Of a DNA stretch of 64,000 bases, positions 42,712-53,394 are shown piece by piece. Source of the DNA: Byssochlamys sp. IMV 00236 (taxonomy: Eukaryota; Ascomycota; Eurotiomycetes; Eurotiales; Thermoascaceae). The notes beneath the pieces were generated by a model. The model was not told the DNA's origin, searched no databases, and worked only from the letters and a program-made list of their open reading frames with translations. Positions within the stretch are counted from its first letter, which is position 1. Each line of letters begins with the position of its first letter. The DNA is taken from the NCBI GenBank assembly GCA_001931875.2, contig MSJH02000810.1:499546-563545 (forward strand). Direction: 5' to 3'. The position numbers and the translations under genes were made by a program.

Positions 42712-45089
42712 ATGTCTGCGGAAGTGTCTACTGCTCCCGTCGCTGACAACACCGCCAACGGTACCCCTGATACCAACGGCAGCGTGGCCAACACCAATGT
42801 CGCCTCTGAGACTCCCGCGACTGAGTCTGCGCAGTCTACCAGCGCCAGCCAGCCTCACTCCGCTTCCCTCTATGTCGGCGAGCTGGACCCCTCGGTGACT
42901 GAGGCGATGCTCTTCGAGCTCTTCTCCTCCATCGGCCAGGTCGCTTCCATCCGTGTCTGCCGTGATGCCGTCACCAGACGTTCCCTCGGATATGCCTACG
43001 TTAACTACAACAACACCGCTGACGGTGAGCGTGCTCTGGAGGACCTGAACTACACTCTGATCAAGGGCCGTCCTTGCCGTATCATGTGGTCTCAGCGTGA
43101 CCCGGCTCTGCGCAAGACTGGTCAGGGCAATGTCTTCATTAAGAACCTGGACGCTGCCATTGACAACAAGGCTCTTCACGACACCTTCGCTGCCTTCGGC
43201 AACATCCTGAGCTGCAAGGTCGCTCAGGACGAGTTTGGTAACTCCAAGGGTTACGGTTTCGTTCACTACGAGACTGCTGAGGCCGCCAACAACGCCATCA
43301 AGCACGTCAACGGAATGCTGCTGAACGAGAAGAAGGTCTATGTCGGACACCACATCGCCAAGAAGGACCGTCAGAGCAAGTTCGAGGAGATGAAGGCCAA
43401 CTTCACCAACGTCTACGTGAAGAACCTCGACCCCGAGACTACCGACGAGGAGTTCCGTGAACTCTTCTCAAAGTACGGTGATATCACCTCTGCCACCGTC
43501 AGCCGTGACCAGGAGACTGGCAAGAGCCGTGGCTTCGGTTTCGTCAACTTCTCCACCCACGAGAGTGCGCAGGCCGCCGTTGATGAACTGAACGACAAGG
43601 AGTACAAGAGCCAGAAGCTCTACGTTGGCCGTGCTCAGAAGAAGCACGAGCGTGAGGAGGAACTCCGCAAGCAGTATGAGGCTGCTCGCGTCGAGAAGGC
43701 GTCCAAGTACCAGGGCGTCAACCTCTACGTCAAGAACCTGACGGATGACATTGACGACGACAAGCTCCGGGACCTCTTCAGCCCCTACGGTACTATCACC
43801 TCCGCCAGGGTCATGCGTGACACCCTTGAGCGCTCTAGCTCCGACTCCGAGAAGGAGAACGTGAAGGAGACTAAGGAGACCAAGGAAGGCGAGGAGGCTG
43901 AAAAGGAGAAGGCAGAGGGTGAGGAGACTAAGGCTGAAGAGAAGCAGGAGGAGTCCAAGGAGGAGGAGAAGAAGGACAAGAAGTCCGAGAAGGGCGAGAA
44001 GAAGGCTCTTGGCAAGAGCAAGGGCTTCGGTTTCGTCTGCTTCAGCAGCCCCGATGAGGCTTCTAAGGCCGTCACTGAGATGAACCAGCGCATGGTCAAC
44101 GGCAAGCCCCTCTACGTCGCTCTGGCTCAGCGTAAGGATGTCCGAAGAAGCCAGCTTGAGGCCTCCATTCAGGCCCGCAACACCATCCGTCAGCAGCAGG
44201 CCGCCGCCGCCGCTGGTATGCCCCAGCCCTACATGCAGCCGGCCGTCTTCTACGGACCCGGCCAGCAGGGCTTCCTCCCCGCTGGTGCTGCTGGCCGTGG
44301 TGGCCTGGCCTTCGCTCCTCAGCCCGGTATGGTCATGGCTGGCATGCCCGGTGGCCGTCCTGGCCAATATCCTCCTTTCCCTCAGCAGGGAGGACGTGGA
44401 ATCGCTGCCAACCAGCCCATTCCTCCTAACTTCGCTCAGGGCATCCCCATGGGTGCTCCTGGTGCTATTCCCAACGGTCTGGGCTACCCTCCCATTGCCC
44501 AGGTCCAGGCTTTCGGACGTGGTGCCGGTGGCCGCGGACAGGTCCCCATCCAGGGTATCCCCCCCAACATGGCTAACGTTCCTGGCATGCGCGGTCCTGG
44601 TGGCCCTGGCTTCCAGGGTCGCGGAGGTGTTCCTCAGCAGATCCGCCCTGGCCAGGGTGGTCGCGGACAGAACGCTCCTGGTCCCGTTGCCGGTGCTGAA
44701 GTTGCCCCTAGCGGTCTCACTCTCGCTACCCTGACTGCCGCTCCTCCCGCTCAGCAGAAGCAGATGCTAGGTGAAGCTATTTACCCTAAGATCCAGGCTC
44801 AGCAGCCTGAGCTGGCTGGAAAGATCACCGGTATGCTTCTGGAGATGGACAATGTTGAGCTCCTTAGCCTGTAAGTTGCAGAATTTCCTCCTATCTTCAG
44901 ATGTGACATTTGCTGACAGTCCCCTTTAGGATCGATGACGAGGCCGCTTTGCGCGCCAAGGTCGATGAAGCTATTACTGTTTATGACGAGTACATGAAGA
45001 ACAAAGGTGGCGACAACGCTGCTTCTGGAGAGACTGCCAAGCCGAAAGAGGAAGCTAAGGAGGAGGCTGCAGAGGAGACTAAGTCGTAG
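42712..45089 (+). CDS. pab1: Polyadenylate-binding protein Pab1 (FabM-type)
   Basis: This protein of about 772 residues has two exons, 42712-44870 and 44930-45089, across a 59-nt intron. Four RRMs are visible, starting near residues 53 (SLYVGEL), 140 (NVFIKNL), 233 (NVYVKNL) and 337 (NLYVKNL), with RNP1 octamers such as [16 protein letters not shown] and KGFGFVCF. In RRM4 about 60 Lys/Glu-rich residues (about 373-434) are inserted before RNP1. A Gly/Pro/Gln-rich linker (about 490-670) leads to the C-terminal MLLE domain ([22 protein letters not shown]), which is completed by exon 2 and recruits PAM2-motif proteins. Pab1 coats poly(A) tails, supports translation with eIF4G and controls deadenylation. 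Codon use is highly biased, as expected for an abundant protein. An upstream in-frame ATG (42526) lies before the leader intron and is not the start. Confidence 0.97.
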
Positions 45090-46087
45090 ATCTTCTAGAT
45101 GTGCCTCTTCGATTGGTGACGAGTTTACCTCATGGTTGATGTGGAGTCTCGATTTACGTGTTCGATGACTTTCTGTTCCTCTTCCAATTTTCCTTTTATT
45201 TTTCTTTCCTGGCCCTGATATCCCCGGTTACGAAAAGTTTTGTTAACGGTGTCCTCCCATCCGGCTCTTATTTCATGACAACATTCGGGTTACCAGGTCC
45301 CTTTCAGTCCAATTCGCTATGTACGTGTGCAGATGTCATTCACTCAGGTCTTCTCCTTCATGGCGGAGACGTGGGTGCGAACTCTCCAAGCAACATTGAA
45401 GGGAATTTGGGACGAAAAAAGTACTCGGGCGCGGTGTTTGTCTATTTCTTGTGAGACGGGGAGGTGTTACGTCTTTTTGTATCGTCCCTACCTCGTATCT
45501 ACTTTCACGCCTTTGTATCATAGAGTCATGACTTTCCTCGCGGTTTCGCGTGCCGTCCCTAAGTGGCGTACGTAGTCTATCGTGGTTGCGCGATACCTGA
45601 CAACTCGGTATAGCACTGCTTAACGAAGGGTAAACTGATCTCCCAATGGAAAACTGGGCCGGGTGTCACAATACTGGCTCAGGATACGAGGCACCAGGAG
45701 TCTTGACTCAGCGCTCTTTGATGGGATGCGATGCTACCATGTCGTGGGCGGGTGCAGGGAAAAGCTGGACTGGTCTACTTTTTTTTATTGTGTCATGCAT
45801 GGGCTTGATGATGATGGGTCACGTTTTTTTTCTTTTGTTCTCTTCTTATGTCGACATAGATTTTCTCGTACCACTTTTGATAGTGAATTAAGCTCGATAT
45901 TCGATATCTTCAGTCGTGTATATTTCATCTACAAAATACAACGATGAGTGATCGCAGCTCATGACTATAGTTATGAATTCTTTCTGCTTTTCTCTAGGTG
46001 ACGATGATGTCTTGCCCTAATACATACACACACACACACATGTATATGTATGCACGTGAACCGAACATGAATCATCACGATCTCGAA
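45090..46087. other. Convergent spacer, no gene seen
   Basis: It contains the pab1 3' untranslated region and the 3' region of the opposite gene. A short CA run lies at about 46025-46040. A hydrophobic frame at 45646-45891 has no family support. Confidence 0.5.
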
Positions 46088-48344
46088 TCAAGACTCCGCA
46101 GACGGTCCCGATAAATCAAACAAACAATCCCCATGAAACAGATCCGTCATATTCAGATCAAAATTCGTAGCAGACTCAGAACCACCTGGCCATTGAAGAT
46201 CTTCGAGACCGCTTAGATTCCATGATGTTGGGTTATTGTTAGTTATGGATGCTGTTGTTTCGGTGTTGTAATTATTACTATTATATGCCTGAGTAAGAGG
46301 AGGTGGAGGAAGAAGAAGGGATTGCTGTTGTTGCTGTGTAGATCGAGTATTTTGATCCGAAGGATCGTTCGTCGGGTCTGTTTTTCGACGCTTGTGTCTG
46401 TGGAAGTCATAGTAATCGTGAGGATTGGTGGGTGTGTTTGATGATGGTGGAGCTATGGTTGTTGGAGAGGAGGGTTGGGCGTGATGAGTGAAGTTGTCGT
46501 GAATTGAGGAGAGTAGTAAGTTGTTGGGATTGTTGTTGTCGTTGCTGTTTTGGCGTTTTATCTTTAGGAAGAGAGATGAAAGGGCCGTATGGCACTGCTT
46601 GGCGGTATCCCATTGTGAGGACATCAAGTTGAGGATGTCGAGGCATTCGCTGATCTCTCTGGGGTGATTGTTAGTAATTGGTTTTCAGGGATGAATTGGC
46701 GGGTAAGAGGAGGTATCAGTGCAGGGTCTAGACTTACTGACAACCTTTCGAAAGAACGTATTGTTTAAGTTGACAAGCAAAAACAATCACCAACCCCGAC
46801 ATCCATGCTGCTGATAAGAAGCCCGGCCAGAACAGCGCTTGGCCTCCGTCTATCTGAGCCTGTAACGCGGATAAGATACCCCTAGCTGCACCAATGCAAG
46901 TCTGAAGTCCAGAGCAGAAGTCCGGGCTTGAGGTATCTAGAGACAGCAATGGTCGGTTAATCAGGAGAATAAGATGCTGGTAAAGGACCGTGAAGAACGG
47001 TCCCAGATCGAAAGGTTCATCAGCTTCAGGGGATTTTGTTTCGCAGTTGCGCCTAGGAGGAGGCGTTCCTTGTAGGCTTGGTGGTAGTCCGTTCCACCAT
47101 TTGTGGACATCGGATATCAGAAAGAGAACCGAGCTGCGTCGGACGGAACGGACGTGGATGGATTTGTGGAAGAGCTCTAATGCTCGGCCAGTCAATCTTC
47201 CAGATATAACGTAGTTTGCCAGCGCAGCTTCTCGGTTATTTTGTTCTTGATGCCAATTAGAGTCGTCGTTCGAAGGTTGAGGATGGGGGCTCTGTTCAGT
47301 CCTTCCGAGATATGGATTTCCTACAGACCGTCCATTCTCCAGCATAGGTGATTTTGGGATTGTCCGATTAGGGGATGCTTCAGTTTGTGCAATGCTGCTT
47401 GAGGACAGCGGATTATGCAACTCATGTGCACCCGGCAGACAAACGTCAACGTCCGAATCTTGAATCCCAAGAGGCAAACCCAGTGCCTGGCTCAGGTAGC
47501 GGTCAATAGCGTATGCGCTCCAAAAGATCCTCTTTCGCAATTGACGATCATGACAGGTAAGTTCCTTGTAACGGAACGGACAACGATGCAAGCCAGCATG
47601 AAGCATTGATCTAAGGATACAGCCACCTACCGTCGACGCCGTCCGAAGTGACATCGTGGCTAGGAGATATAATTGCGCGGCCAGCATTGCCTGAAGAGCC
47701 GGAGTGTCATGTCTGTAGACGAGCAACCCTAACAATGTATGGATGTTTGTGGGTGATTTGATTTTGGACGCTTGCGGTAGGTTGACACCTGGATTCAATA
47801 GACTGGCGAGGTTGAAAACGCATTGAAAAATCGTTGTCCAGCAGGCACTTTTATGTTCTGACTGTACATTTATAGTCGATGATGCACCCCCGCTTGTAGA
47901 GTATAGTAGCTCCATCTCCTGCAGAAAAGTCGGTCCATGGAGGAACGGAAATAGCGGATGCCAGACTTTGAAATACATCATCATCAATTCTTTCGCTTGT
48001 TGAAGCGGTGGAGCTTCTCCCAAGGCCTGTGTGACGGCCGGATGGTACTCCCAGCGATGATGACGAGTCCCAGCATCTATACTGCTGTACGGGGTCCCGT
48101 AAGCCGTGGGAGGATGTTTCTCGCACGGTGAGTCTTCGCTACCAATGATCGTATCCTCCGGGTGAGGAAAGTCTTGCCCTTGTGTCTCATCATTTGACGG
48201 TGTAACGCCTTGAGAAAAGGCCTGTCTGACCGTTTTAATAAAGTAGACGCCGCTGGAACTCCCGACGAACTGGCTCTCATCGTTCGAGTGCGTCGTCAGG
48301 GATCCTACTTCCGAGGTATGAGACATGAAATCTGACGACGCCAT
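46088..48344 (-). CDS. Fungal transcription-factor MHR protein lacking a visible DNA-binding domain
   Basis: This protein of about 725 residues has two exons, 46738-48344 and 46088-46658, with a 79-nt intron. The middle homology region (Fungal_trans type) is clear. It opens with SQFVGSSSGVYFIKTVRQA, and its core includes MMMYFKVWHPLFPFLHGPTF, GGCILRSMLHAGLHR and RIFWSAYAIDRYLSQALGLP. The tail is Asn/Gln/Pro-rich with a basic patch HRHKRRK, typical of activation domains. No Zn2Cys6 cluster precedes the first Met. A good acceptor (TTATATTCAG, near 48395) just upstream hints at a 5' exon, but I find no Cys-rich exon in the next 900 bp. It could be a true MHR-only regulator or the separated half of a factor (see the Zn2Cys6 protein at 51168). 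Confidence 0.85.
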
Positions 48345-49338
48345 GCTTGGCGAGGCATCCTGTTCAGCTTGGCAGCAGAAGACCCTGAATATAAAAGGCA
48401 ACCAGGATCTGCGTTATGAGCTGTGATATCCAATCATCCGATCATCCGTGCACTGCGTGGCTTCTCTGGTGGTTTTATCGTTTTATCATTTGTTCGAAGC
48501 AGTCGGCGACGATGAGTCAGCAGTACAGCACGACTTGTGAAGTATTGACTACCTAGTCAACTATTATGATATGATTCTGGCTCAATGCGGTCAGGGACTA
48601 AGACATATGACCAGTGAAATCAATGGCGGAGGAATGGACAAGACAAAGATATTCATGACAGTAAAATTCATAGTAATATTTTAGCTCCCGATCGACCGGC
48701 TGATAATTCAAGCGACCCCACAATCCGAACATACTGAGGGCTACACACGATAATCCATTGTCTCATATACTAACCATCCGTAGACCATGTCTTGTGTTTG
48801 GTAATTGAAACTGCCTCGACTGTTGAAAAAAAGACCTTTGCCTTGAAGTGGACTGTCCCGTTTCCGAATTTTCAATGCAGAAATCGGAATCACCAACCAA
48901 TTATACGAAAAAGAAAGGCAGATTATCCCTATCAACATCATCAATAGAGTCGTATTCAGATAAACCAGTACCCGGAAGACATATAGTGCTGACGAGCAAC
49001 ACTACTCAGGTTTCTACTTGCTGTAAGAACTTCGAGCATGCGAAGTGGCATGTTTCTGCAGTGGGATTTTCTAGGCCGTTCCTACCTGCCAGGTTTTCTG
49101 GAAGAATTCCGGATCTTGCGAAGGACGTGGAGTATCCCCGAAGAACTTTTCTTTCGTTTCTGTATTTTCTTCAAGTCTGTCTATCTACTACTCGACATTA
49201 TTATTATTTGACTTTGATTTGTTCGTTAATGGTGTCGCATTATGAACTTGTGGCACTACTAAGTGACATTTTAATCAGCGCAACGTAAACAAGCGGTCTA
49301 AAATATCTACAACACGCACGTAAATCCACGCGGCTTGG
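48345..49338. promoter_or_regulatory. Promoter region of the MHR gene
   Basis: About 1 kb between tandem minus-strand genes. It contains a TGAGTCA site at 48513-48519. A weak plus-strand frame (48848-49288) has no features, and I searched this stretch for a zinc-cluster exon without success. Confidence 0.4.
48513..48519. promoter_or_regulatory. TGAGTCA heptamer (Gcn4/CpcA type site)
   Basis: A perfect Gcn4/AP-1 core site 169 bp upstream of the MHR protein start, a distance suitable for a promoter element. It suggests, but does not show, control by amino-acid starvation. Confidence 0.35.
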
Positions 49339-50494
49339 TTAATTAGAGAGGCCCTCGATCTCTTTGTTAACAGCATCCACCACGTCCTGCGTAGTTGCTT
49401 TACCCCCAAGATCGGGAGTCAGGATGCCAGCAGCGCAGACCCGTTCAACACAATCCATAAGCTTCTTCGACGCATCCTTCTCGCCTAGCCATGAGAGCAT
49501 CTCTGCGGCAGACCAGAACGTCGCAACTGGGTTAGCGACTCCCTTGCCAGTGATATCAAAAGCGCTTCCATGCACTGGTTCGAACAATGAAGGATTCTTC
49601 CTTGTCGGATCCAGATTACTCGATGGCGCAACGCCAATGGAACCCGCAAGCGCAGCAGCCAAATCGGAAAGAATATCCATGTGGAGATTTGTCCCGACGA
49701 TGGTGTCGAGTGACTGTGGCTTCGCGACCATCCTCACAGTCATGGCGTCAACTAGCATCTTATCCCATGTGACATCAGGATAGTCCTTGGCGACTTCCGC
49801 AGCGATTTCATCCCAGAGCACCATTCCGTTGCGCATGGAGTTGCTCTTTGTAACCACCGTCAGAAGACGCTTTGGTCTAGATCGCGCCGTTTCGAATGCG
49901 AAGCGCATGATTCGTTCAATGCCGACGCGAGTGAAGATTGCTACCTCTGTGGCTGTCTCCCATGGCTGGTGGAGATGTGACCGGCCTCCTTGACCGGAGT
50001 ATTCTCCTTCTGAATTCTCGCGTACGAGGACCCAGTCAATGCCTGCGTCGGAAACGGTGTTCAGCGGGCATTTTGTCCCGGGGAACGTTCGAACGGGACG
50101 GACGTTGGCGTATAGCTGCAATGGGCCACGGATGGCCAGCAAGAGGCCCCATAAAGAGATGTGATCAGGAACGTCTGGCCATGGATCAGCTAACTTACTC
50201 GCAAAAAAACAAAATATGTGCATTTAAACATGGGAAGACAGAGTAAAACATACCTGGAGCCCCAACCGCACCAAACAAGCTCGCATCGAATCCGCGCAGC
50301 GTCTCTAGTACGTCTTCTGAGACATAGCGGCCATGTTGTTTGTAATAAGCAGTTCCCCACGGGATATGCGTAAATTCAATATTGAATGTTCCAAGAGTCC
50401 TAGCAAGTTTCTCAACCACTTGTATCGTCGCCGCGACGACTTCTATGCCGATTCCATCACCGGGGATAGATGCGATGCGGTATGTTGGAGACAT
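49339..50494 (-). CDS. Tartrate / D-malate dehydrogenase (isocitrate/isopropylmalate dehydrogenase family)
   Basis: This protein of about 358 residues has two exons, 50254-50494 and 49339-50174, with a 79-nt intron. Family marks are IPGDGIGIEVV at the N-terminus, LFGAVGAPD, VRENSEGEYSGQGGR with the catalytic Tyr, TKSNSMRNG with the catalytic Lys, the metal-binding block MDILSDLAAALAGSIG and the NAD-binding loop EPVHGSAFDITGKGVANP. The length, the SGQGGR loop and the pattern FWSAAEMLSWLGE favour the tartrate dehydrogenase/D-malate dehydrogenase branch over LEU2-type isopropylmalate dehydrogenase. The reaction is NAD-linked oxidative decarboxylation of a 2-hydroxy diacid (D-malate to pyruvate, or tartrate). 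No targeting peptide is seen. It is divergent from the Zn2Cys6 gene at 51168, a common regulator-target arrangement. Confidence 0.9.
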
Positions 50495-51167
50495 TGTAGG
50501 GCCTTTCAAGTGATTGATGAAGACTTAAAGATAGGAATCTAGCAGATAGGTAGGTAGGTAGGTATGTAGACATATTAATACCCCCAGAATCGTCCCCATC
50601 GGACAGCGGGGCTATGCTTGAACGTTCATCCTAATGACGATGAGCAAAACGATCGCCAATACGATTAACCTTCACCATGAGGCAGATCAGCCTTTCACTA
50701 TAAGAATGATCCATAACATTCAATAATTACCAGTCATGGCTCTCTGTGCAGGTCGCAATTGGACAAATCGGAATGAAGACCGTGCACGTGAGGGGTTAAG
50801 CTAAGTGTACTTATCGGCTGATTTTTCTACCGATATGGACCCCCATTCCCCCGCGTTCAAGATAATTCTACAGGAGAGTGCTAATACTGGCTAGTTAGTA
50901 GTTGGTGGTTTTGCATCTACACTTCAAGAGATATCATTTCTACCGACAAGTTTGACGTTTTGGTCTTTTATCCATTGATCCTTCAGCCGGGCTGCGCGGA
51001 CCCTTGGGAAATCTCATCTCCCAGCGCAACCGACCAATATACCATACCATCCATACCCTGCACGATTTCAGAATAATCTTCTATACCCTACATAATCTAT
51101 TCTTCCACCATAAATTACTATCTGACTACCCACAATAATTATCTATTTATTTATTCATTTCATCCCT
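50495..51167. promoter_or_regulatory. Divergent promoter between dehydrogenase and Zn2Cys6 gene
   Basis: This 673-bp spacer lies between opposite start codons. It contains a TAGG tetramer repeated four times (50547-50562). I see no certain CGG-N-CCG zinc-cluster site. Confidence 0.45.
50547..50562. repeat. (TAGG)4 microsatellite
   Basis: Four tandem TAGG units followed by TATG, 50-70 bp upstream of the dehydrogenase start. Confidence 0.9.
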
Positions 51168-52651
51168 ATGGCCCTCACATCACGCGAGAAAAAAGCCTCT
51201 CGCATCACCACGGCGTGTAATCCATGTCGAGCGCGGAAGCAAAAGGTAAGTTGAACTCAAATAATTCGCTGTAATGGTGTAATTTCATTTTCATGAAGGG
51301 AAAAGGCGGCTGATATAGCATACAGTGTAGTGGTGAAAGGTATGTTAATTGAAACCGTCTATTGTTCCAAGTCGAGGATAAATATACCTCCTCCTACGCT
51401 ATGCAAACCCTTGACTCTTAGTGAAAACCGAAGATTTTATTTGATGATTCAACCTCGAAAAAGAAAGAAAACATCAACTAACGAAAAGCAATATGGCAAA
51501 AAGACCAAGATGCGAACAATGTCTCGAATACGGCCGTCCTTGCGCTTGGCCAGAACAACTTAAACGGTACGTTATAGATATACATTCTCAGACCACATAC
51601 ACACACACACACACATATATATACATATGGTCATCTCATCGGGATGAATACATCACGAAAAAAACAAAACAAGGGCCAATCCCAACCCAATCTCGAACTT
51701 GTCTTTAGAAATATGAACGTACCGATCCCTAACTAAAATCCAAACCCCAGCGGCCCCGCAAAAGGCTACATCGAAACCCTCGAACACCGTCTTCACGAAA
51801 CAGAGCATTTACTACTAAGACTCCTCGGTCATGTATCAGATGATGAGCTTTCTAAGATTCTTTCAGAAGGAAAAGTCACATCGTCCATCATCTCAAACTC
51901 AAACTTGAACTCGAAATCGAATACCAATCTGGACGTGGACCAGAACCAGAAGAATAATTTGATAATACCACCACTATCATTATCATCCACTACGAGAAAG
52001 ACAGGCGCAGAGTACTGGAAACGATTCCCTTTATCTTCTACTGAGAGTATTCGGAGGTGGGAGAGGGATTGTTATCATCTTCATCATCATGCGGGTTGGA
52101 CGGGAGGTGTGTCTTCTGGTTTATGTTCGAGTTCTGCTGGTGCTGGCGATAGTGTTGTCCGGCGTGATACAGACCTGAGTTTATCATCTATAGATGATAG
52201 CTCGTCGCGAGGTGCAGCAGCCCGAACACATTTTGGAGATACAGTGATTGAAGATCCACCAGTTCCTTTGGGGCAGAGCCCGAGGAAACGCCAGAGAACC
52301 AGTTTGAGTGATAGTCGTTCAGTCGTTCAACGAGAATCGGAACAAGAGCCAGGAATGCGGGGTCCGGTTTCTTGTTCTTCTTCGGAAGAGACTCCCAGAA
52401 AGGGGATAATACAACAGTATCAGGATCTGAATCGGCAGGCGGAAGATCAGAACGATCTGCATGCCAACGGGACCGTACCATCTTCAGCCGATGGAAGAGA
52501 GTATCAAGTTGCAAACAGAAATACAGGAACCACGCCATCCCAAATAGTGGATTCAATATATGCGTCGACGCCGACTCCGACAGCGCCAATGGAGCTGAGT
52601 TCGTGGATCGCGGCGCCACCTGTGAAGTTTCAGAGACAGTTTTTGTGGTGA
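51168..52651 (+). CDS. Zn2Cys6 DNA-binding protein without a middle homology region
   Basis: This protein of about 351 residues has four exons: 51168-51245, 51326-51339, 51504-51566 and 51751-52651. The binuclear cluster is complete only after splicing: Cys17, Cys20, Cys27, Cys34, Cys37 and Cys44 (ACNPCRARKQK, CSGERPRCEQCLEYGRPC). The second exon is only 14 nt. A linker RGPAKGYIETLEHRLHETE follows, with a Leu-rich dimerisation coil (LLLRLLGHV). The rest is Ser/Gln/Asn-rich, with EYWKRFPLSSTESIRRWERD as the only conserved-looking block, and no MHR. The final exon stops at 52649-52651 without an obvious donor nearby. It may be a short regulator, a truncated one, or the DNA-binding half of a divided factor. 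The likely target is the divergent dehydrogenase gene. Confidence 0.85.
51598..51625. repeat. (CA)n(TA)n microsatellite inside intron 3
   Basis: A CA run of about 8 units followed by TATATA within the third intron of the Zn2Cys6 gene. Confidence 0.85.
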
Positions 52652-53394
52652 CGAGTTCTGTCTTTCTCCATCTGTCTTTTTCTTTTTCAAGTTCTCGGAG
52701 ATGTAACTATAAAGACCCATTCTTCTATCTACTAGCAAGCATGGTCTCGATGTATAGAATAAAGTATCAGTGGTAAGTTATTTGACAAACAGTATCTGAC
52801 ATGAGTAATAGCGACATATATTGACACGTACTTGAAAATATAGCTATATTATACTATATTGCGCGTCCAGACCGTATCCTCCGTTGATAATGCTCGTACA
52901 TAATGTCATTCATTTAATATACAAAAACTGCTGCGTCCTAACTGGTGTATCTGGTGGCGCAGTCGGTTTAGATCTACTTCTCAGACCCTGAAGTGAGGGT
53001 CGGGCCTCAATGAGCCGTTCATCTCCCACAGTCCCTATCCCCAAGGGACTCTATGTGCGGTCAGCAAGAGCTGGAGACCCAGCTCAGCTAAAGAATGCAC
53101 AAATCCACGCTCTCTCCCCCTGGTAAGGGATGCGAGGGGTCCGACTCGGTCATTGCCATAATTTTGATGGCAGACCAGATCTCGCTTGAAGCTTGAGACA
53201 AGAAGCTGCAATAGAGGATGCTTCATGATATAGCGGTTGAAATAAAGGCGGTAGATGGACGAGCCTCCGAGTTCGAATCAAACCATCGCTGCATCCATCA
53301 TACTCCTGTCCAAGCGCTAATAGCAGCCACATATTTCTTTGTCAACTCTTATATCCAGCAGACAGATACAGATCGTGTCAGCTTCGTAAGCGAT
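52652..53394. other. Convergent spacer with a tRNA-like segment
   Basis: It separates two convergent regulator genes. A segment at 52948-53016 has Pol III A-box and B-box-like motifs at tRNA spacing (see the separate entry). Further hairpins follow at 53030-53050 and 53070-53090. No coding gene is supported. Confidence 0.45.
52948..53016 (+). ncRNA. tRNA-like segment, possible head of a SINE
   Basis: TGGCGCAGTCGG at 52955 matches the Pol III A box. GGGTCGGGCC near 52998 is close to the B box (8 of 10 positions), 43 bp away as in tRNAs. An anticodon-like arm (acttc...gaagt) and a T-like arm (tgagg / cctca, six-base loop) can form, but the acceptor and D stems do not. It is therefore not an intact tRNA; a tRNA-derived SINE or tRNA relic is the best guess. 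Confidence 0.3.

Noticed and set aside
43468..44367. A 299-codon Leu-rich minus-strand frame
   Set aside because: Antisense of pab1, whose strong codon bias keeps the opposite strand open.
52948..53020. Intact tRNA gene
   Set aside because: A and B boxes are spaced correctly, but acceptor and D stems do not pair and the T loop is one base short.
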